DNA of 48,882 nucleotides from Nanobdellati archaeon (GCA_019429005.1 JAHYJR010000002.1:104852-153733), one strand, 5' to 3'. Positions 37,997-46,977 are shown, counted from the first letter of the stretch. Translations and numbers: made by a program. The notes: a model not told the origin generated them from the sequence alone.

Positions 37997-38305
37997 ATGT
38001 ATATATTTAAAGAATCTCTAGCAATTGAGAAAGATATAAAAAACATTAATAATAAGGATAATAAAGTAAAAATCTTAGGTACAGTCATATCTAAAATAAA
38101 TAAAAATCTTATAATTGATGATAAAACAGGAACTATAAATGTAACATCTACTGATGATATAAACAATATATTCGAAGGTCAGATTGTTCGTATTTTTGGT
38201 CGTGTAGCAAATGATACATTATTTGCCGAAATAATACAAGACATGACAAAACTTGATATTGAACTTTATAAAAAAGCAAAAGTAAAATGGGAAGGTATTT
38301 GGTGA
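37997..38305 (+). CDS. Small OB-fold protein coupled to PCNA
   Basis: A 102-residue single OB-fold candidate: KVKILGTVISKINKNLIIDD, TGTINVTSTD, GQIVRIFGRVANDTLFAEII follow the five-strand pattern of RPA/Stn1-type OB folds, with a helical end (DIELYKKAKVKWEGIW). It may bind ssDNA. Its stop lies five bases before the PCNA start and the PCNA ribosome binding site is in its last codons, implying coupled expression and a replication role. A box A (ATTTAAATATTT) about 25 nt upstream suggests a leaderless mRNA. Confidence 0.65.
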   Translation: MYIFKESLAIEKDIKNINNKDNKVKILGTVISKINKNLIIDDKTGTINVTSTDDINNIFEGQIVRIFGRVANDTLFAEIIQDMTKLDIELYKKAKVKWEGIW

Positions 38306-38310
38306 TATGA

Positions 38311-39060
38311 ATGTTTAAAGCAGTATTAAATGAAATTACATTATTAAGAGATGCTCTAACAAGTGTTTCAGAATTCATAAGTGAAGGTACATTCAAAATT
38401 GAAAAAGAATGTATTACACTTAATGCAACCGACCCTACAATGGTTGTCCTTGTAAATTTTAAATTCATGAAAAACCAATTTGAAACCTACGATTTTAAAG
38501 AAAATAAACGAATTTCACTTAATATTGATAACCTTCTTTCAACACTTAAGAGAGCAAAAGCTGCCGATAAAACAACATTTGAACTTGATGAAGAAAATAA
38601 TAAGTTTAAAATAATATTTGAAGGCGCAGCAATACGTAAATTTGTAATACCATTAATTGATTTAGAAGAAACAGAACCACCTGAAATGAATCTTGAATTC
38701 GATGCAACTATAGATATATCCAGTTCAGTACTTGAGGACGGTATAGGCGATGCATCTATTGTAACAGACACAATCACATTTGGAGCAGACGCAAAAGAAT
38801 TTACTATGACTGCAAATGGTGATTTTAATAACATGAAATTACAACTTGAAAAAGGTGCAGAAGGTCTTATTAACCTAAAAGCAGATTTAAATATATCTTC
38901 AAAATACAGTCTAGATTATCTAAAAAAAATTATAAAAGCAAGTAAAATATCAAACAGCACAAGACTTGAGATGGGAAATGATTACCCAATCAAAATAACA
39001 TTCCGTCAGATAGACAAACTTGAACTAGCATACATACTTGCACCAAGAGTTGAGGATTAA
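38311..39060 (+). CDS. pcn: DNA sliding clamp PCNA
   Basis: A 249-residue clamp subunit, usual length for archaeal PCNA. Typical segments are SEFISEGTFKIEKECI, LNATDPTMVVLVNF, the interdomain part LIDLEETEPPEM and the C-terminal ITFRQIDKLELAYILAPRVED. It tethers polymerase, FEN1 and ligase to DNA. GGTGAT lies four bases before the ATG. Confidence 0.96.
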   Translation: MFKAVLNEITLLRDALTSVSEFISEGTFKIEKECITLNATDPTMVVLVNFKFMKNQFETYDFKENKRISLNIDNLLSTLKRAKAADKTTFELDEENNKFKIIFEGAAIRKFVIPLIDLEETEPPEMNLEFDATIDISSSVLEDGIGDASIVTDTITFGADAKEFTMTANGDFNNMKLQLEKGAEGLINLKADLNISSKYSLDYLKKIIKASKISNSTRLEMGNDYPIKITFRQIDKLELAYILAPRVED

Positions 39061-39164
39061 ATATCCCCAGCCAAACATTTTTCTTGCATAATTTTTTTCT
39101 TACATTATTGTTAGGATTTTCTTATTTTCATAAAAGATATATAAATTAAAAACAAATAATTTTT

Positions 39165-39515
39165 ATGAAATTTTATCTTATTTCAATCATTTTATTAATG
39201 ACGATATTTATATCAGGTTGTACAGACATAAACATAAATACTGAAAATGAAACAAATCAACTTGCAAACCCAGCCGCAGTGCTATGTCAGGATAAAGGAC
39301 ATTCTTATGAAATCCGAACAGATAAAGACCAAAACCAATACGGTATATGTACCATCAACGGTGTAGAATGTGATGCATGGGATTTCTATCGCGGTGATTG
39401 CCCAACATGCGAGAAATGGTGCCCCTCACAACCGCACATTATGTGTGTCGGAAATTGGAACATAAGCGGAACTTATCCAAAATGTAATTGTATGTATACT
39501 TGTGTTGTTGAGTAA
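39165..39515 (+). CDS. DUF333-like lipoprotein
   Basis: A 116-residue lipoprotein: lipobox IFISGC, then a DUF333-like segment (NPAAVLCQDKGHSYEIR, YGICTINGVECDAWDFY), then a second Cys-rich part (CPTCEKWCPSQPHIMC...CNCMYTC). Eleven Cys after the lipid Cys suggest several disulfides. DUF333 proteins are labelled putative hemolysins in databases, without evidence of that function. A TATA-like string about 27 nt before the ATG suggests a leaderless mRNA. Confidence 0.75.
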   Translation: MKFYLISIILLMTIFISGCTDININTENETNQLANPAAVLCQDKGHSYEIRTDKDQNQYGICTINGVECDAWDFYRGDCPTCEKWCPSQPHIMCVGNWNISGTYPKCNCMYTCVVE

Positions 39516-39606
39516 GTTAGATTATTTGCTGCGAAATTAATTAAAAAAATAAATTAAACAAAAATAATCCCGCAACCCATATAAACATAAATATCCCTAT
39601 ATCACT

Positions 39607-40338
39607 ATGGACCCCTTGTACATAATACTTATCATAAGTGTAATAGGTCCCATTTTAGGTTCACTTATAGGAGTACTGAAAAAACCATCCGAATTATTCA
39701 CATTCAATATGCTTTCTTTTGCAGCAGGTGTAATGCTTGCAATATCATTTCTGGAATTAATACCAAAAAGTATCGAACATTCAACAGTATGGCTAAGTGC
39801 TATAGGTTTACTCATTGGCACTATTTTTATGTATGGAGTCGATAAACTAATACCACATATTCACCCTGAAACATTCGAACTTGAACAAGGAACTAAAATT
39901 AAAAAAACATCCAAATACCTCCTAATCGGAATGTTTATGCATAACCTACCTGAAGGTATGGCTATCGCAACAGGATTCATAAATGGTTTCAGCTCAACAT
40001 TAGCAATAGCAATCGCAATTGCAATACATAATATACCAGAAGGAATCTGTACAAGTTCAGCATATTATTATTCAAGCAAAAATAGATTAAAATCATTCTT
40101 ATTATCATCATCAACAGCAATACCAATAATGATTGGTTTTATAATAGCACAATTCATTTTCAAAAATATACCGCTTACAATTATAAGTATGATAATTGCG
40201 GCAACAGCAGGTGTAATGATTTATATCGCCGCAGACGAACTAATACCTACATCTTGTAATACAAATAACAAAAAATGGAACCATAGCACAATATTTTCCT
40301 TGATTTTCGGTGTACTTTTTGTAATGATACTTATTTAA
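39607..40338 (+). CDS. ZIP-family metal transporter
   Basis: A 243-residue, eight-helix ZIP transporter for zinc or other divalent metals. Metal-binding motifs are MHNLPEGMAIATG in helix 4 and IHNIPEGICTSSAYYY in helix 5; a short His-containing loop (LIPHIHPETFE) lies between helices 3 and 4. Leaderless start: CATATAAAC lies about 27 nt upstream. No metalloregulator is adjacent. Confidence 0.92.
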   Translation: MDPLYIILIISVIGPILGSLIGVLKKPSELFTFNMLSFAAGVMLAISFLELIPKSIEHSTVWLSAIGLLIGTIFMYGVDKLIPHIHPETFELEQGTKIKKTSKYLLIGMFMHNLPEGMAIATGFINGFSSTLAIAIAIAIHNIPEGICTSSAYYYSSKNRLKSFLLSSSTAIPIMIGFIIAQFIFKNIPLTIISMIIAATAGVMIYIAADELIPTSCNTNNKKWNHSTIFSLIFGVLFVMILI

Positions 40339-40352
40339 TCAAAAAAACAAAA

Positions 40353-41021
40353 TCAACTACAATTACAAGTACCACCAAGACCACAACAAACATGATCTTC
40401 TGAAGAACTACCACCGCAATGACAACCCTTAGACATTTCTTTTAACTTTTCCACAAGTATATCTTTTAACACATTCCCAAATCCATCCTTATATAGTATT
40501 GGTTCAAGTACAGGTGATGTTAATGTTTGAAGCAAAAGACCTTCACCATATTCAGCATTTTGAATAATATTATCATGCATTATTGAATATAAAGAATCAA
40601 GCTCATCTTCAGAAAATTTAGTTGGAATAAAAAATAGATTACCATCTGCCCATGATGCAATTAAACTATTCTTAAAATAAGGACTATTATACATAATATT
40701 TTTAATATTTTTTTTTGAAAAAACATCAGAAGTATTACAAACATCATATGGAAACACAAAAAGATCACTATCAAATTTTGCTGCAGGATAAGCACCATAT
40801 TTAGTACCCCTTGCAATCACCCATTTAGAACCTTCAATATCAAGAATATCTGCAGAAATATATTTCATATAACCTGTGCAAGTCCTATGACTATCACTAT
40901 CTTCTGCAATCTCTGACATAGTATCTTCCAATAAAATAATTTGTCTAGAACCATACTCTTTAACAATCAAATCATAAGTATTTTCAATAAGCTGTCCAAC
41001 TAATAAACCTTTTTCTTTCAT
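40353..41021 (-). CDS. Unknown soluble protein with Cys-rich C-terminus
   Basis: A 222-residue protein without signal peptide. The main part is alpha/beta with SRQIILLEDTMSEIAEDSDS and KWVIARGTKYGAYPAAKFDS. The end carries a compact Cys cluster (CHCGG...CCGLGGTCNC) that could bind a metal or cluster. No family is recognised. It converges with the ZIP transporter gene, which makes a metal link tempting but unproven. Confidence 0.55.
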   Translation of the reverse strand: MKEKGLLVGQLIENTYDLIVKEYGSRQIILLEDTMSEIAEDSDSHRTCTGYMKYISADILDIEGSKWVIARGTKYGAYPAAKFDSDLFVFPYDVCNTSDVFSKKNIKNIMYNSPYFKNSLIASWADGNLFFIPTKFSEDELDSLYSIMHDNIIQNAEYGEGLLLQTLTSPVLEPILYKDGFGNVLKDILVEKLKEMSKGCHCGGSSSEDHVCCGLGGTCNCS

Positions 41022-41137
41022 TCTAACACCATTATTATAATTAATATAATTCCTCTTATTAAGACTATAATACTAAAACCAAATTTTATAAATAAATCTT
41101 AATATCTATTTATAAAGATAAATAAAAACCAATTAAA

Positions 41138-41497
41138 TTACTTATATAATTTTTTAAATTTCTCAACAATATTTCTAACACCTTTAAGATTTTCAATATC
41201 TGAAAGACCCTTAGGTGTCACTTCAAAAGATATATGTTTAGAAGCCGAATCTGTATAACATAAACCCCTATATTGTTTTGAATTAAAATCCGATTTAATA
41301 TGTAAAACCTCCAAAGAAACATCAAATGATATACGTACCGATTTAGGTTCATCTGAAACAAAAGAAGGATAAAATAAAGATAAAGGATCACCATCAACAG
41401 CATTCAAAAACGATACAGAAAGATTTCCAATCTTATGTTCAATACTAAGTTCTGTAGCAAGATCAATCGCAGAATAATAATATGGTTCATTTTTCAT
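41138..41497 (-). CDS. Unknown 119-residue protein
   Basis: A soluble alpha/beta protein: N-terminal helix (YSAIDLATELSIEH), a beta-rich middle (VRISFDVSLEVLHIKSDF) and a helical end (VRNIVEKFKKLYK). TGTGAT lies three bases before the ATG, supporting a real gene. No family is recognised; it is probably transcribed with the 222-residue protein gene downstream. Confidence 0.5.
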   Translation of the reverse strand: MKNEPYYYSAIDLATELSIEHKIGNLSVSFLNAVDGDPLSLFYPSFVSDEPKSVRISFDVSLEVLHIKSDFNSKQYRGLCYTDSASKHISFEVTPKGLSDIENLKGVRNIVEKFKKLYK

Positions 41498-41585
41498 AAA
41501 ATCACACTCTATAGTAATAATATAATCTAAAATGTAATATAACTTAACAACTTTAAAAGAATTTGGGTATTAATTTATAAAAAAA

Positions 41586-42605
41586 TTATTTCAGACCTAA
41601 ACCTTCAACAAGAACAAAAACAATATAATTCACCCCAAGACCAAATACATAATTGAAACTACGAATAAGCAATGTACCTGCAAGAGCCACTTCGGGAGGA
41701 ACACCCATTGATGTATATATACCAATCATAGATATCTCGGAAATACCAAAACCTCCTGGTATCGCGATTATGAATGATAATATCATTGTAATTGTAACTG
41801 TAACAATTATAGTAATCAAGCTGACCTCATAGCCAATTGCGAGAAATGCGATATAACTTTGTAAATAAATAAGAGACCATCTAATAGATGATAAGAATAA
41901 ACCAATCTCAACAAGACCCCTATTTTTAGATAATTCCATTATCTGATGTGAGAACTTATGCATTTTTGAAATGCAAAAACGCTCAAAAACATGATATGTC
42001 CTAAAACGATTTCTTAAAAATGCAAAAAAGTGAAAATTATATATATAATGAAAAATCGCATCAATATATCTTTTTTCTGAATTTGCACGCTTCTCAAGAA
42101 TATAACCAGACACTATAGATGATAATACAAAAAGCACAAACACTTCAAGAACAAACGAAAACATCTGAGGTATCTCAAACATAAAAGATATCACAAAAAT
42201 TGAACCAAGCGACATGATAAAAAATATTACATAATCACACATCTTATCTAATACAGTTGTAGCCATAGATTTTGAAAGATCCACACCAAAAAGACGCGAA
42301 ATCTTATAAGCTCTATAAGGTTCACCCCCAATCCTTGTACCCGGAGTCGCATTAGATATAAATTCAGATGCAAAAAAGATTGGTAACAATTTAAGATAAC
42401 CAATACGTGCTATTGAATTTACAAAAAGACCCCATTTTATACTTGATATAAATAATATAAACAGCTCAATTACAAAAAGATATAATATCGCATTAACCTC
42501 AGTATTAATTATTATACTATAAGCCTCATACATACTGACATTAAAGAATAAATACCCAACTACCAAAAACGATAACATAAGTATAAACGATTTTAATCTT
42601 TTCAT
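41586..42605 (-). CDS. Flippase-like membrane protein (LPG synthase TM/UPF0104 family)
   Basis: A 339-residue protein with about eight membrane helices. Family signatures are ATPGTRIGGEPYRAYKI after helix 3 and IPGGFGISEISM near the end. This family includes the membrane part of bacterial lysyl-phosphatidylglycerol synthases and archaeal AglD/AglR-type proteins linked to lipid or glycan-lipid handling. A role in N-glycan lipid carriers would suit the many sequons in surface proteins here, but this is inference. Confidence 0.8.
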   Translation of the reverse strand: MKRLKSFILMLSFLVVGYLFFNVSMYEAYSIIINTEVNAILYLFVIELFILFISSIKWGLFVNSIARIGYLKLLPIFFASEFISNATPGTRIGGEPYRAYKISRLFGVDLSKSMATTVLDKMCDYVIFFIMSLGSIFVISFMFEIPQMFSFVLEVFVLFVLSSIVSGYILEKRANSEKRYIDAIFHYIYNFHFFAFLRNRFRTYHVFERFCISKMHKFSHQIMELSKNRGLVEIGLFLSSIRWSLIYLQSYIAFLAIGYEVSLITIIVTVTITMILSFIIAIPGGFGISEISMIGIYTSMGVPPEVALAGTLLIRSFNYVFGLGVNYIVFVLVEGLGLK

Positions 42606-42742
42606 AATATTATTTATAGACGCACCTTATATATAACATTTTCAGTTATAATTCAAAAAATCAACAAAAAAAAAATATCATATAATGCTAATCTAACACA
42701 ATAACAAATTACTTTAGAAAAAACAAAAACAATGAAAAGTTA

Positions 42743-42997
42743 TTAACCACCCATTATAACAGGTGCAAAGGATATTACGTCTTTTGCACTAATTATAATG
42801 TTTTTCTTATCTGTGATATTGACCCCATTTTTAAGTATCAATGTACCATCTTTCAAAATCATATCAATAAACTTTTGACCATATTTTTTAAAAAGAATTT
42901 TCTCTAAATCTGAAAGAATTATCATCTTAACATCTAAATCTTCAACCCTTTTTCCAGTTATTTCATTTACATGATTTGAAATATATCTTATCTGCAT
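42743..42997 (-). CDS. MoaD/ThiS-like ubiquitin-fold protein with C-terminal GG
   Basis: An 84-residue beta-grasp protein ending in SFAPVIMGG, matching the MoaD/ThiS/SAMP pattern in which the terminal Gly-Gly is adenylated by an E1-like enzyme and used for sulfur transfer or protein conjugation. Other parts fit too: a helix LSDLEKILFKKYG and the strand-turn NGVNITDKKNIIISAKDVISF (shown in part). No E1, MoaE or ThiG gene is in the window. GTGG precedes the ATG at 42997; the ATG at 43015, overlapping the upstream stop by 4 nt, is the alternative start. Confidence 0.8.
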   Translation of the reverse strand: MQIRYISNHVNEITGKRVEDLDVKMIILSDLEKILFKKYGQKFIDMILKDGTLILKNGVNITDKKNIIISAKDVISFAPVIMGG

Positions 42998-43011
42998 AAA
43001 ACCACAAAAAA

Positions 43012-43308
43012 TCATTCTTCAAGATTTTCTTTTACAGGCGTTAAAGACTCAATACTAAACTCAACAATATTAGATGTAATTTTTGTGATTTTCTCATCAA
43101 CAGAATTACCTAAAGTTTTTGAAATAAAATCTTTTATATCTCCTCTTGTCACCTCAAGTTTTTTCTGTTTTCTAAGACCATCTTTAATTGTATCTTTAAT
43201 ATCCAAAAGCACATCACCCCGGATTTTTTCCAAAACGTTTTTTGAAATATTTGAAATAACTTTCTCTAAAATGACTTCTTCGACAAGCTGTTTAACAAGA
43301 TCTGACAT
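43012..43308 (-). CDS. Histone-fold-like protein (putative)
   Basis: A 98-residue helical protein. Residues about 17-63 align without gaps to helix 2-helix 3 of archaeal histones as I recall HMfB: ISKNVLEKIRGDVLLDIKD, then RKQKKLEVTRGDI, against the AEDI motif that opens histone helix 3 (shared D-I). A short helix 1 candidate (LVKQLVEEVI) precedes and a 35-residue extension follows. It could be a DNA-binding or TBP-associated-factor-like histone-fold protein. It overlaps the ubiquitin-like gene by 4 nt if that gene starts at 43015. The start is the ATG at 43308 (MSDLVK), preceded by GTGAT. Confidence 0.5.
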   Translation of the reverse strand: MSDLVKQLVEEVILEKVISNISKNVLEKIRGDVLLDIKDTIKDGLRKQKKLEVTRGDIKDFISKTLGNSVDEKITKITSNIVEFSIESLTPVKENLEE

Positions 43309-43533
43309 AATTATCACTTAAAATTATTTTATTATACTACCATTATTTTTTTAAATAGATATATAAATAACATAGATAGATTCAAACTAAATAATCTAAA
43401 ATAAACATATAAAAAAAACATAAAATCAAAACTTAACAATAAAAAAACATATTTAAAAACTGAAAAATAATTTTAACAATCTAAAAGATAAAAAATCTAT
43501 AAATATAAAAATAAAAAAAACTAATCTTAACAC

Positions 43534-44193
43534 ATGAAACCTTTAATTGTGATTAATCTTAAAACCTATGAAAATGGTACTGGTTATAAAGCAAAAGAAT
43601 TAGCACTTATAGCACAAGAAATTACAGATGCTCGTAATAGTAACATAATATTTGCCGTACAAGCAACAGATATCTATAATATATCACAATCTGTTAAATA
43701 TCCTATATACGCACAACACATAGATGCAATACCTTTTGGTTCACACACAGGTTACATCCTTCCAGAATCAGTAAAAGAATCTGGTGCAGCTGGTACTTTA
43801 TTAAATCACAGCGAACGAAAAATAACTTTAGAAAATCTTGAAAAATCAATTAAACGTGCAAAAGATCTCGGACTTATAATAATCGCATGCGCTGACACAC
43901 CTGATGAAGCTGAAGCAATCGCAGCATTCTCTCCAGATTATATAGCAGTCGAACCACCTGAATTAATAGGGGGTGACATCTCAATATCAACATCAAAACC
44001 AGAAGTCATTACAGAAACGATTAAGCTTGTTAGAAAAGTCAATCCAGACATAAAGATTCTTGTAGGTGCAGGCATAAAGACTGGAAAAGATGTCAAAAAA
44101 GCACTTGAACTTGGTGCAGTAGGAATACTTCTCGCATCTGGAGTAACTCAAGCTAAAGATCCAAAAAAAGTTTTAGAAGATCTTGATATTTAA
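43534..44193 (+). CDS. tpiA: Triosephosphate isomerase (archaeal type)
   Basis: A 219-residue TIM barrel, the short archaeal form. Catalytic residues: Lys in VINLKTYENGTG, His in LLNHSERK, Glu in VEPPELIG; phosphate loops GAGIKTGKDV and ILLASGV. It interconverts DHAP and glyceraldehyde-3-phosphate. A TATA-like TATAAATATAAA lies about 30 nt before the ATG. The gap 43322-43533 is AT-rich and shows nothing else. Confidence 0.95.
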   Translation: MKPLIVINLKTYENGTGYKAKELALIAQEITDARNSNIIFAVQATDIYNISQSVKYPIYAQHIDAIPFGSHTGYILPESVKESGAAGTLLNHSERKITLENLEKSIKRAKDLGLIIIACADTPDEAEAIAAFSPDYIAVEPPELIGGDISISTSKPEVITETIKLVRKVNPDIKILVGAGIKTGKDVKKALELGAVGILLASGVTQAKDPKKVLEDLDI

Positions 44194-44208
44194 GTTAAAA
44201 AAAAGATT

Positions 44209-44241
44209 ATCAGCCAACAATATTGTCTGATGTTTTTATTT
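44209..44241 (+). terminator. Hairpin plus T-run after tpiA
   Basis: Stem ATCAG/CTGAT with an inner ACAATATTGT palindrome, followed by GTTTTTATTT, 15 nt after the tpiA stop. Confidence 0.5.
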
Positions 44242-44310
44242 AATATTTAACTGAAATAATTTTAAATTAATAAATTATATTAATCCACAAATATAAATTA
44301 AATCTTATTC

Positions 44311-45066
44311 CTAATCTTTAAATCTAACTAAACCTTGTTTAGTTAAACCCATTTTATCTTTTTGTACGTCTGTACCAATCACAGAACTATAAACTTAGTT
44401 ATAAGCGCCTTTTAATATCTCAAATGCATCACCTACATTTAGTTTAATTCCTTCTAATTTTTGTTGTGTACCAACAGAATCTAAATTATGTGTTTTTGCA
44501 AACGTATCAAAATGATCAGGATTCTTAACAATGTTTGAAATTCAATTATCTGCTATAATACTAAGTGATTCAAGATCACTAACAATTTTTCTAAGATATG
44601 ATGCAGAATGTGCGTATTCATCTTTAATACGATAAACTGAAGAATCTTTAGTTAATTCATCTGAAACCGTCAAAATGTGATTATCACCTTCAACATAAGT
44701 TGAAAGACCTTTACTTGTTTTATCTTTAATATAAGACATTTTTTGTTTTAATTTCTTTAAATCTTCAAATAAAGAAGTTAAACTAAAATCATCGATATCT
44801 TCATCACCCAAATAAGATTTTAATTCCCTAAGACCATCAAGATATTGACTTTTAATATCACCTCTCAAAGATAAATCATTTCGAGTTGGAACATAATTAA
44901 AAGTTTCAAAACCACCTTCTTCAATTTATTTTCTAACAGACTCACGAACTAAATCCAAATCACCATAAACTTGTGCTTTAGCTCTTTGTAATTGAAGTTA
45001 TCCCAAAGACATAGCCACAAGGACTGTACCAACCAATGCCATAATAGCACTTATAATCAAAACCAT
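44311..45066 (-). pseudogene. Membrane-anchored protein gene with four in-frame stops
   Basis: One continuous frame of 252 codons including the final TAG, beginning MVLIISAIMALVGTVLVAMS. That segment shares 19 of 22 residues with the start of the intact protein at 47366-48103, so the two are related at least there. The frame is broken only by stop codons: TAA at 44998-45000, TAA at 44926-44928, TGA at 44542-44544 and TAA at 44395-44397, with TAG at 44311-44313 as natural end. No frameshift is seen; all segments between stops read as charged helical protein (YLDGLRELKSYLGDEDIDDF, LFEDLKKLKQKMSYIKD). Single C-to-T changes from Gln/Arg codons would explain all four. It is most likely a pseudogene. 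Confidence 0.8.
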
Positions 45067-45110
45067 AATCAACATATCAATATATAATAAGACTAATTTA
45101 GTAAAACCAC

Positions 45111-45173
<63 letters not shown>

Positions 45174-45284
45174 CCATTTTATAACACACAAAAATAAGCA
45201 CAACAATTACCAAAAAATCACTTAAACAGTACAAAAATTGCCTTAATCAAACAGAAGGTATAATCCTAAATCAAAATAACATCT

Positions 45285-45770
45285 ATGAGAAGCACTTATA
45301 TATTGGTAGATTCCAACCGTTCCACCATGGACATCTAGAAACTGTCAAGAACATTGCAAAAGAATGTGATTCAATAGCGATTGTGATTGCAAACAGCACA
45401 GAACATAACACAGAACAGAACCCATTCACAGCAGAAACAAAAAAACAAATGATCTCAAAAACACTTGAACATTATGGACTTCTTGAAAAGACAGATATAA
45501 ACACAACCTGATATGGGCAACGACAGACTATGGGCTGAAAATATACTTCAAAAAATAGGATATGCAAATATCGCATACACAGGCAATAGTTGGACATCCA
45601 GATGCTTAGAACCTTACATCAAGATAAAACAACAGGAAATGATTGAAAGAAACCTATTTAGGGGCACAAATATACGCAAACTAATAAGAATAGGAGACTT
45701 AAGATGGAAAAATTATATCCATCCAAAAGTCACAAGATATATCGAAGACAAATTCCCTATTCAGATTTGA
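45285..45770 (+). pseudogene. nadM: Frameshifted nicotinamide-nucleotide adenylyltransferase (NadM)
   Basis: Archaeal-type NMN adenylyltransferase split by two frameshifts. ATG-AGA-AGC-ACT at 45285 is in a different frame from YIGRFQPFHHGHLETVKNI, which contains the GRFQPFHxGH nucleotidyltransferase motif; adding one T near 45296 would restore MRSTLYIGRF. That frame ends with TGA at 45509-45511, while the rest of the enzyme (PDMGNDRLWAENILQKIG, RNLFRGTNIRKLI, end KFPIQI) continues in the next frame. With both shifts repaired it would be about 162 residues, near the family length. All active-site parts are otherwise intact, so the damage is recent, or these are assembly errors. The 3' end overlaps the convergent cysteine synthase gene. 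Confidence 0.85.
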
Positions 45771-46692
45771 AAAGAGGTGTGCTAAGGTACTTAAAACCGT
45801 TATCTGGAAATATCACAACAATATTCTTATCTGGACCTAAGCCTTTAGCTTTCATCTGTGCAATATACATCGCAGCTGCAGAACTCATACCCACAAGCAA
45901 TCCATCTGTTTTTGCAATATCTTGAGCAGTCTTAAATACATTTGGCATCTCATCTTGAGAAACCTCCACAACCTCATCAAAATGACCACTATCATAAAGT
46001 TGAGTCGGATAAAGTTCATTAGGATTTCTAAGACCTTGTATTGAAACACCTAATTTAGGTATTACAGCAACCACTTGTATGTCTGAACGATATTCTTTCA
46101 ATCGTTTAGATATACCAACACCAGTTCCAGCAGTACCAATACCTAACACAACCATATCCACATCACCTGCCATCTGCGTCAAAATCTCTTTAGCAGTCGT
46201 ATCATAATGCACCTCAATATTTGCATAATCCTTAAACTGGTTTATATCAACATATTTGTCAGGATTCTCTGAAAGCATCTTAAGCTTTAATTCAACAGCA
46301 CCCCCAGTACCTTTTGAACCGGGTGACAATACTAGTTTAGCCCCATATGCCTTGATAATATCTCGACGTTCAATACTTACAGATTCAGGCATAACAATCT
46401 CAATAGGATGCCCCTTCATTGCAGCAATCATAGAAAGCGATATCCCTGTATTTCCAGACGTTGCTTCAAGTATAATCTTGCCTTCCTCAAAACGGCCTTG
46501 AGCTTCAGCATCCTCAATCAATCTTAAAGCCATTCTATCTTTAATAGAAGAACTAAGATTATACCATTCAAGCTTTGCAAAAATATTTGCAAAATTATTT
46601 TGAATACCACTCAATTTAACAATTGGTGTATTACCTATAAGATTATATGTCGAACTTATAAAATTCATTTTATTAACCGATTTACTAATCAT
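45757..46692 (-). CDS. cysM: Cysteine synthase (CysK/CysM family, PLP enzyme)
   Basis: A 311-residue fold-type II PLP enzyme making cysteine from an activated serine (O-acetyl- or O-phosphoserine) and sulfide. The PLP Lys lies in NLSSSIKDRMAL, the substrate loop is EATSGNTGISLS, and the phosphate-binding loop is GIGTAGTGVGISK. Length suits CysK/CysM. AAAAGGTGAT lies five bases before the ATG. CysM versus CysK, and the acyl or phospho donor, cannot be told by eye. The upstream gap 46693-46977 holds a tRNA promoter (TTATATATAAAAAG, 46923-46936) and no gene. Confidence 0.9.
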   Translation of the reverse strand: MISKSVNKMNFISSTYNLIGNTPIVKLSGIQNNFANIFAKLEWYNLSSSIKDRMALRLIEDAEAQGRFEEGKIILEATSGNTGISLSMIAAMKGHPIEIVMPESVSIERRDIIKAYGAKLVLSPGSKGTGGAVELKLKMLSENPDKYVDINQFKDYANIEVHYDTTAKEILTQMAGDVDMVVLGIGTAGTGVGISKRLKEYRSDIQVVAVIPKLGVSIQGLRNPNELYPTQLYDSGHFDEVVEVSQDEMPNVFKTAQDIAKTDGLLVGMSSAAAMYIAQMKAKGLGPDKNIVVIFPDNGFKYLSTPLFKSE

Positions 46693-46977
46693 AACAGATC
46701 ACCTTTTAAAAAAGTATTATACAGAAACAGAAACGACAAACTATTTAATTGTAATATTAATAGAAATATCGTAAAAATTGATTGTCCAAAGAAAACAAAA
46801 AGACTATAAACTAAATAAGGTTTGAGATTTACAAAAATATTCGCCTGTCATAGTTTCACCCTTTATAACACTGTTATATTTTTAAAATTATATAAAGCTT
46901 TCTATAATACTCAAATAAAACATTATATATAAAAAGGTTTCAACAATAATAATTATAGTTTAAAAAAGGGGTAAAAA

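Noticed and set aside
44311-45066. Reassigned stop codons as explanation for the four in-frame stops
   Set aside because: TAA is the normal stop of most intact genes in this window and TGA also ends genes, so general recoding is excluded; only local readthrough remains thinkable.
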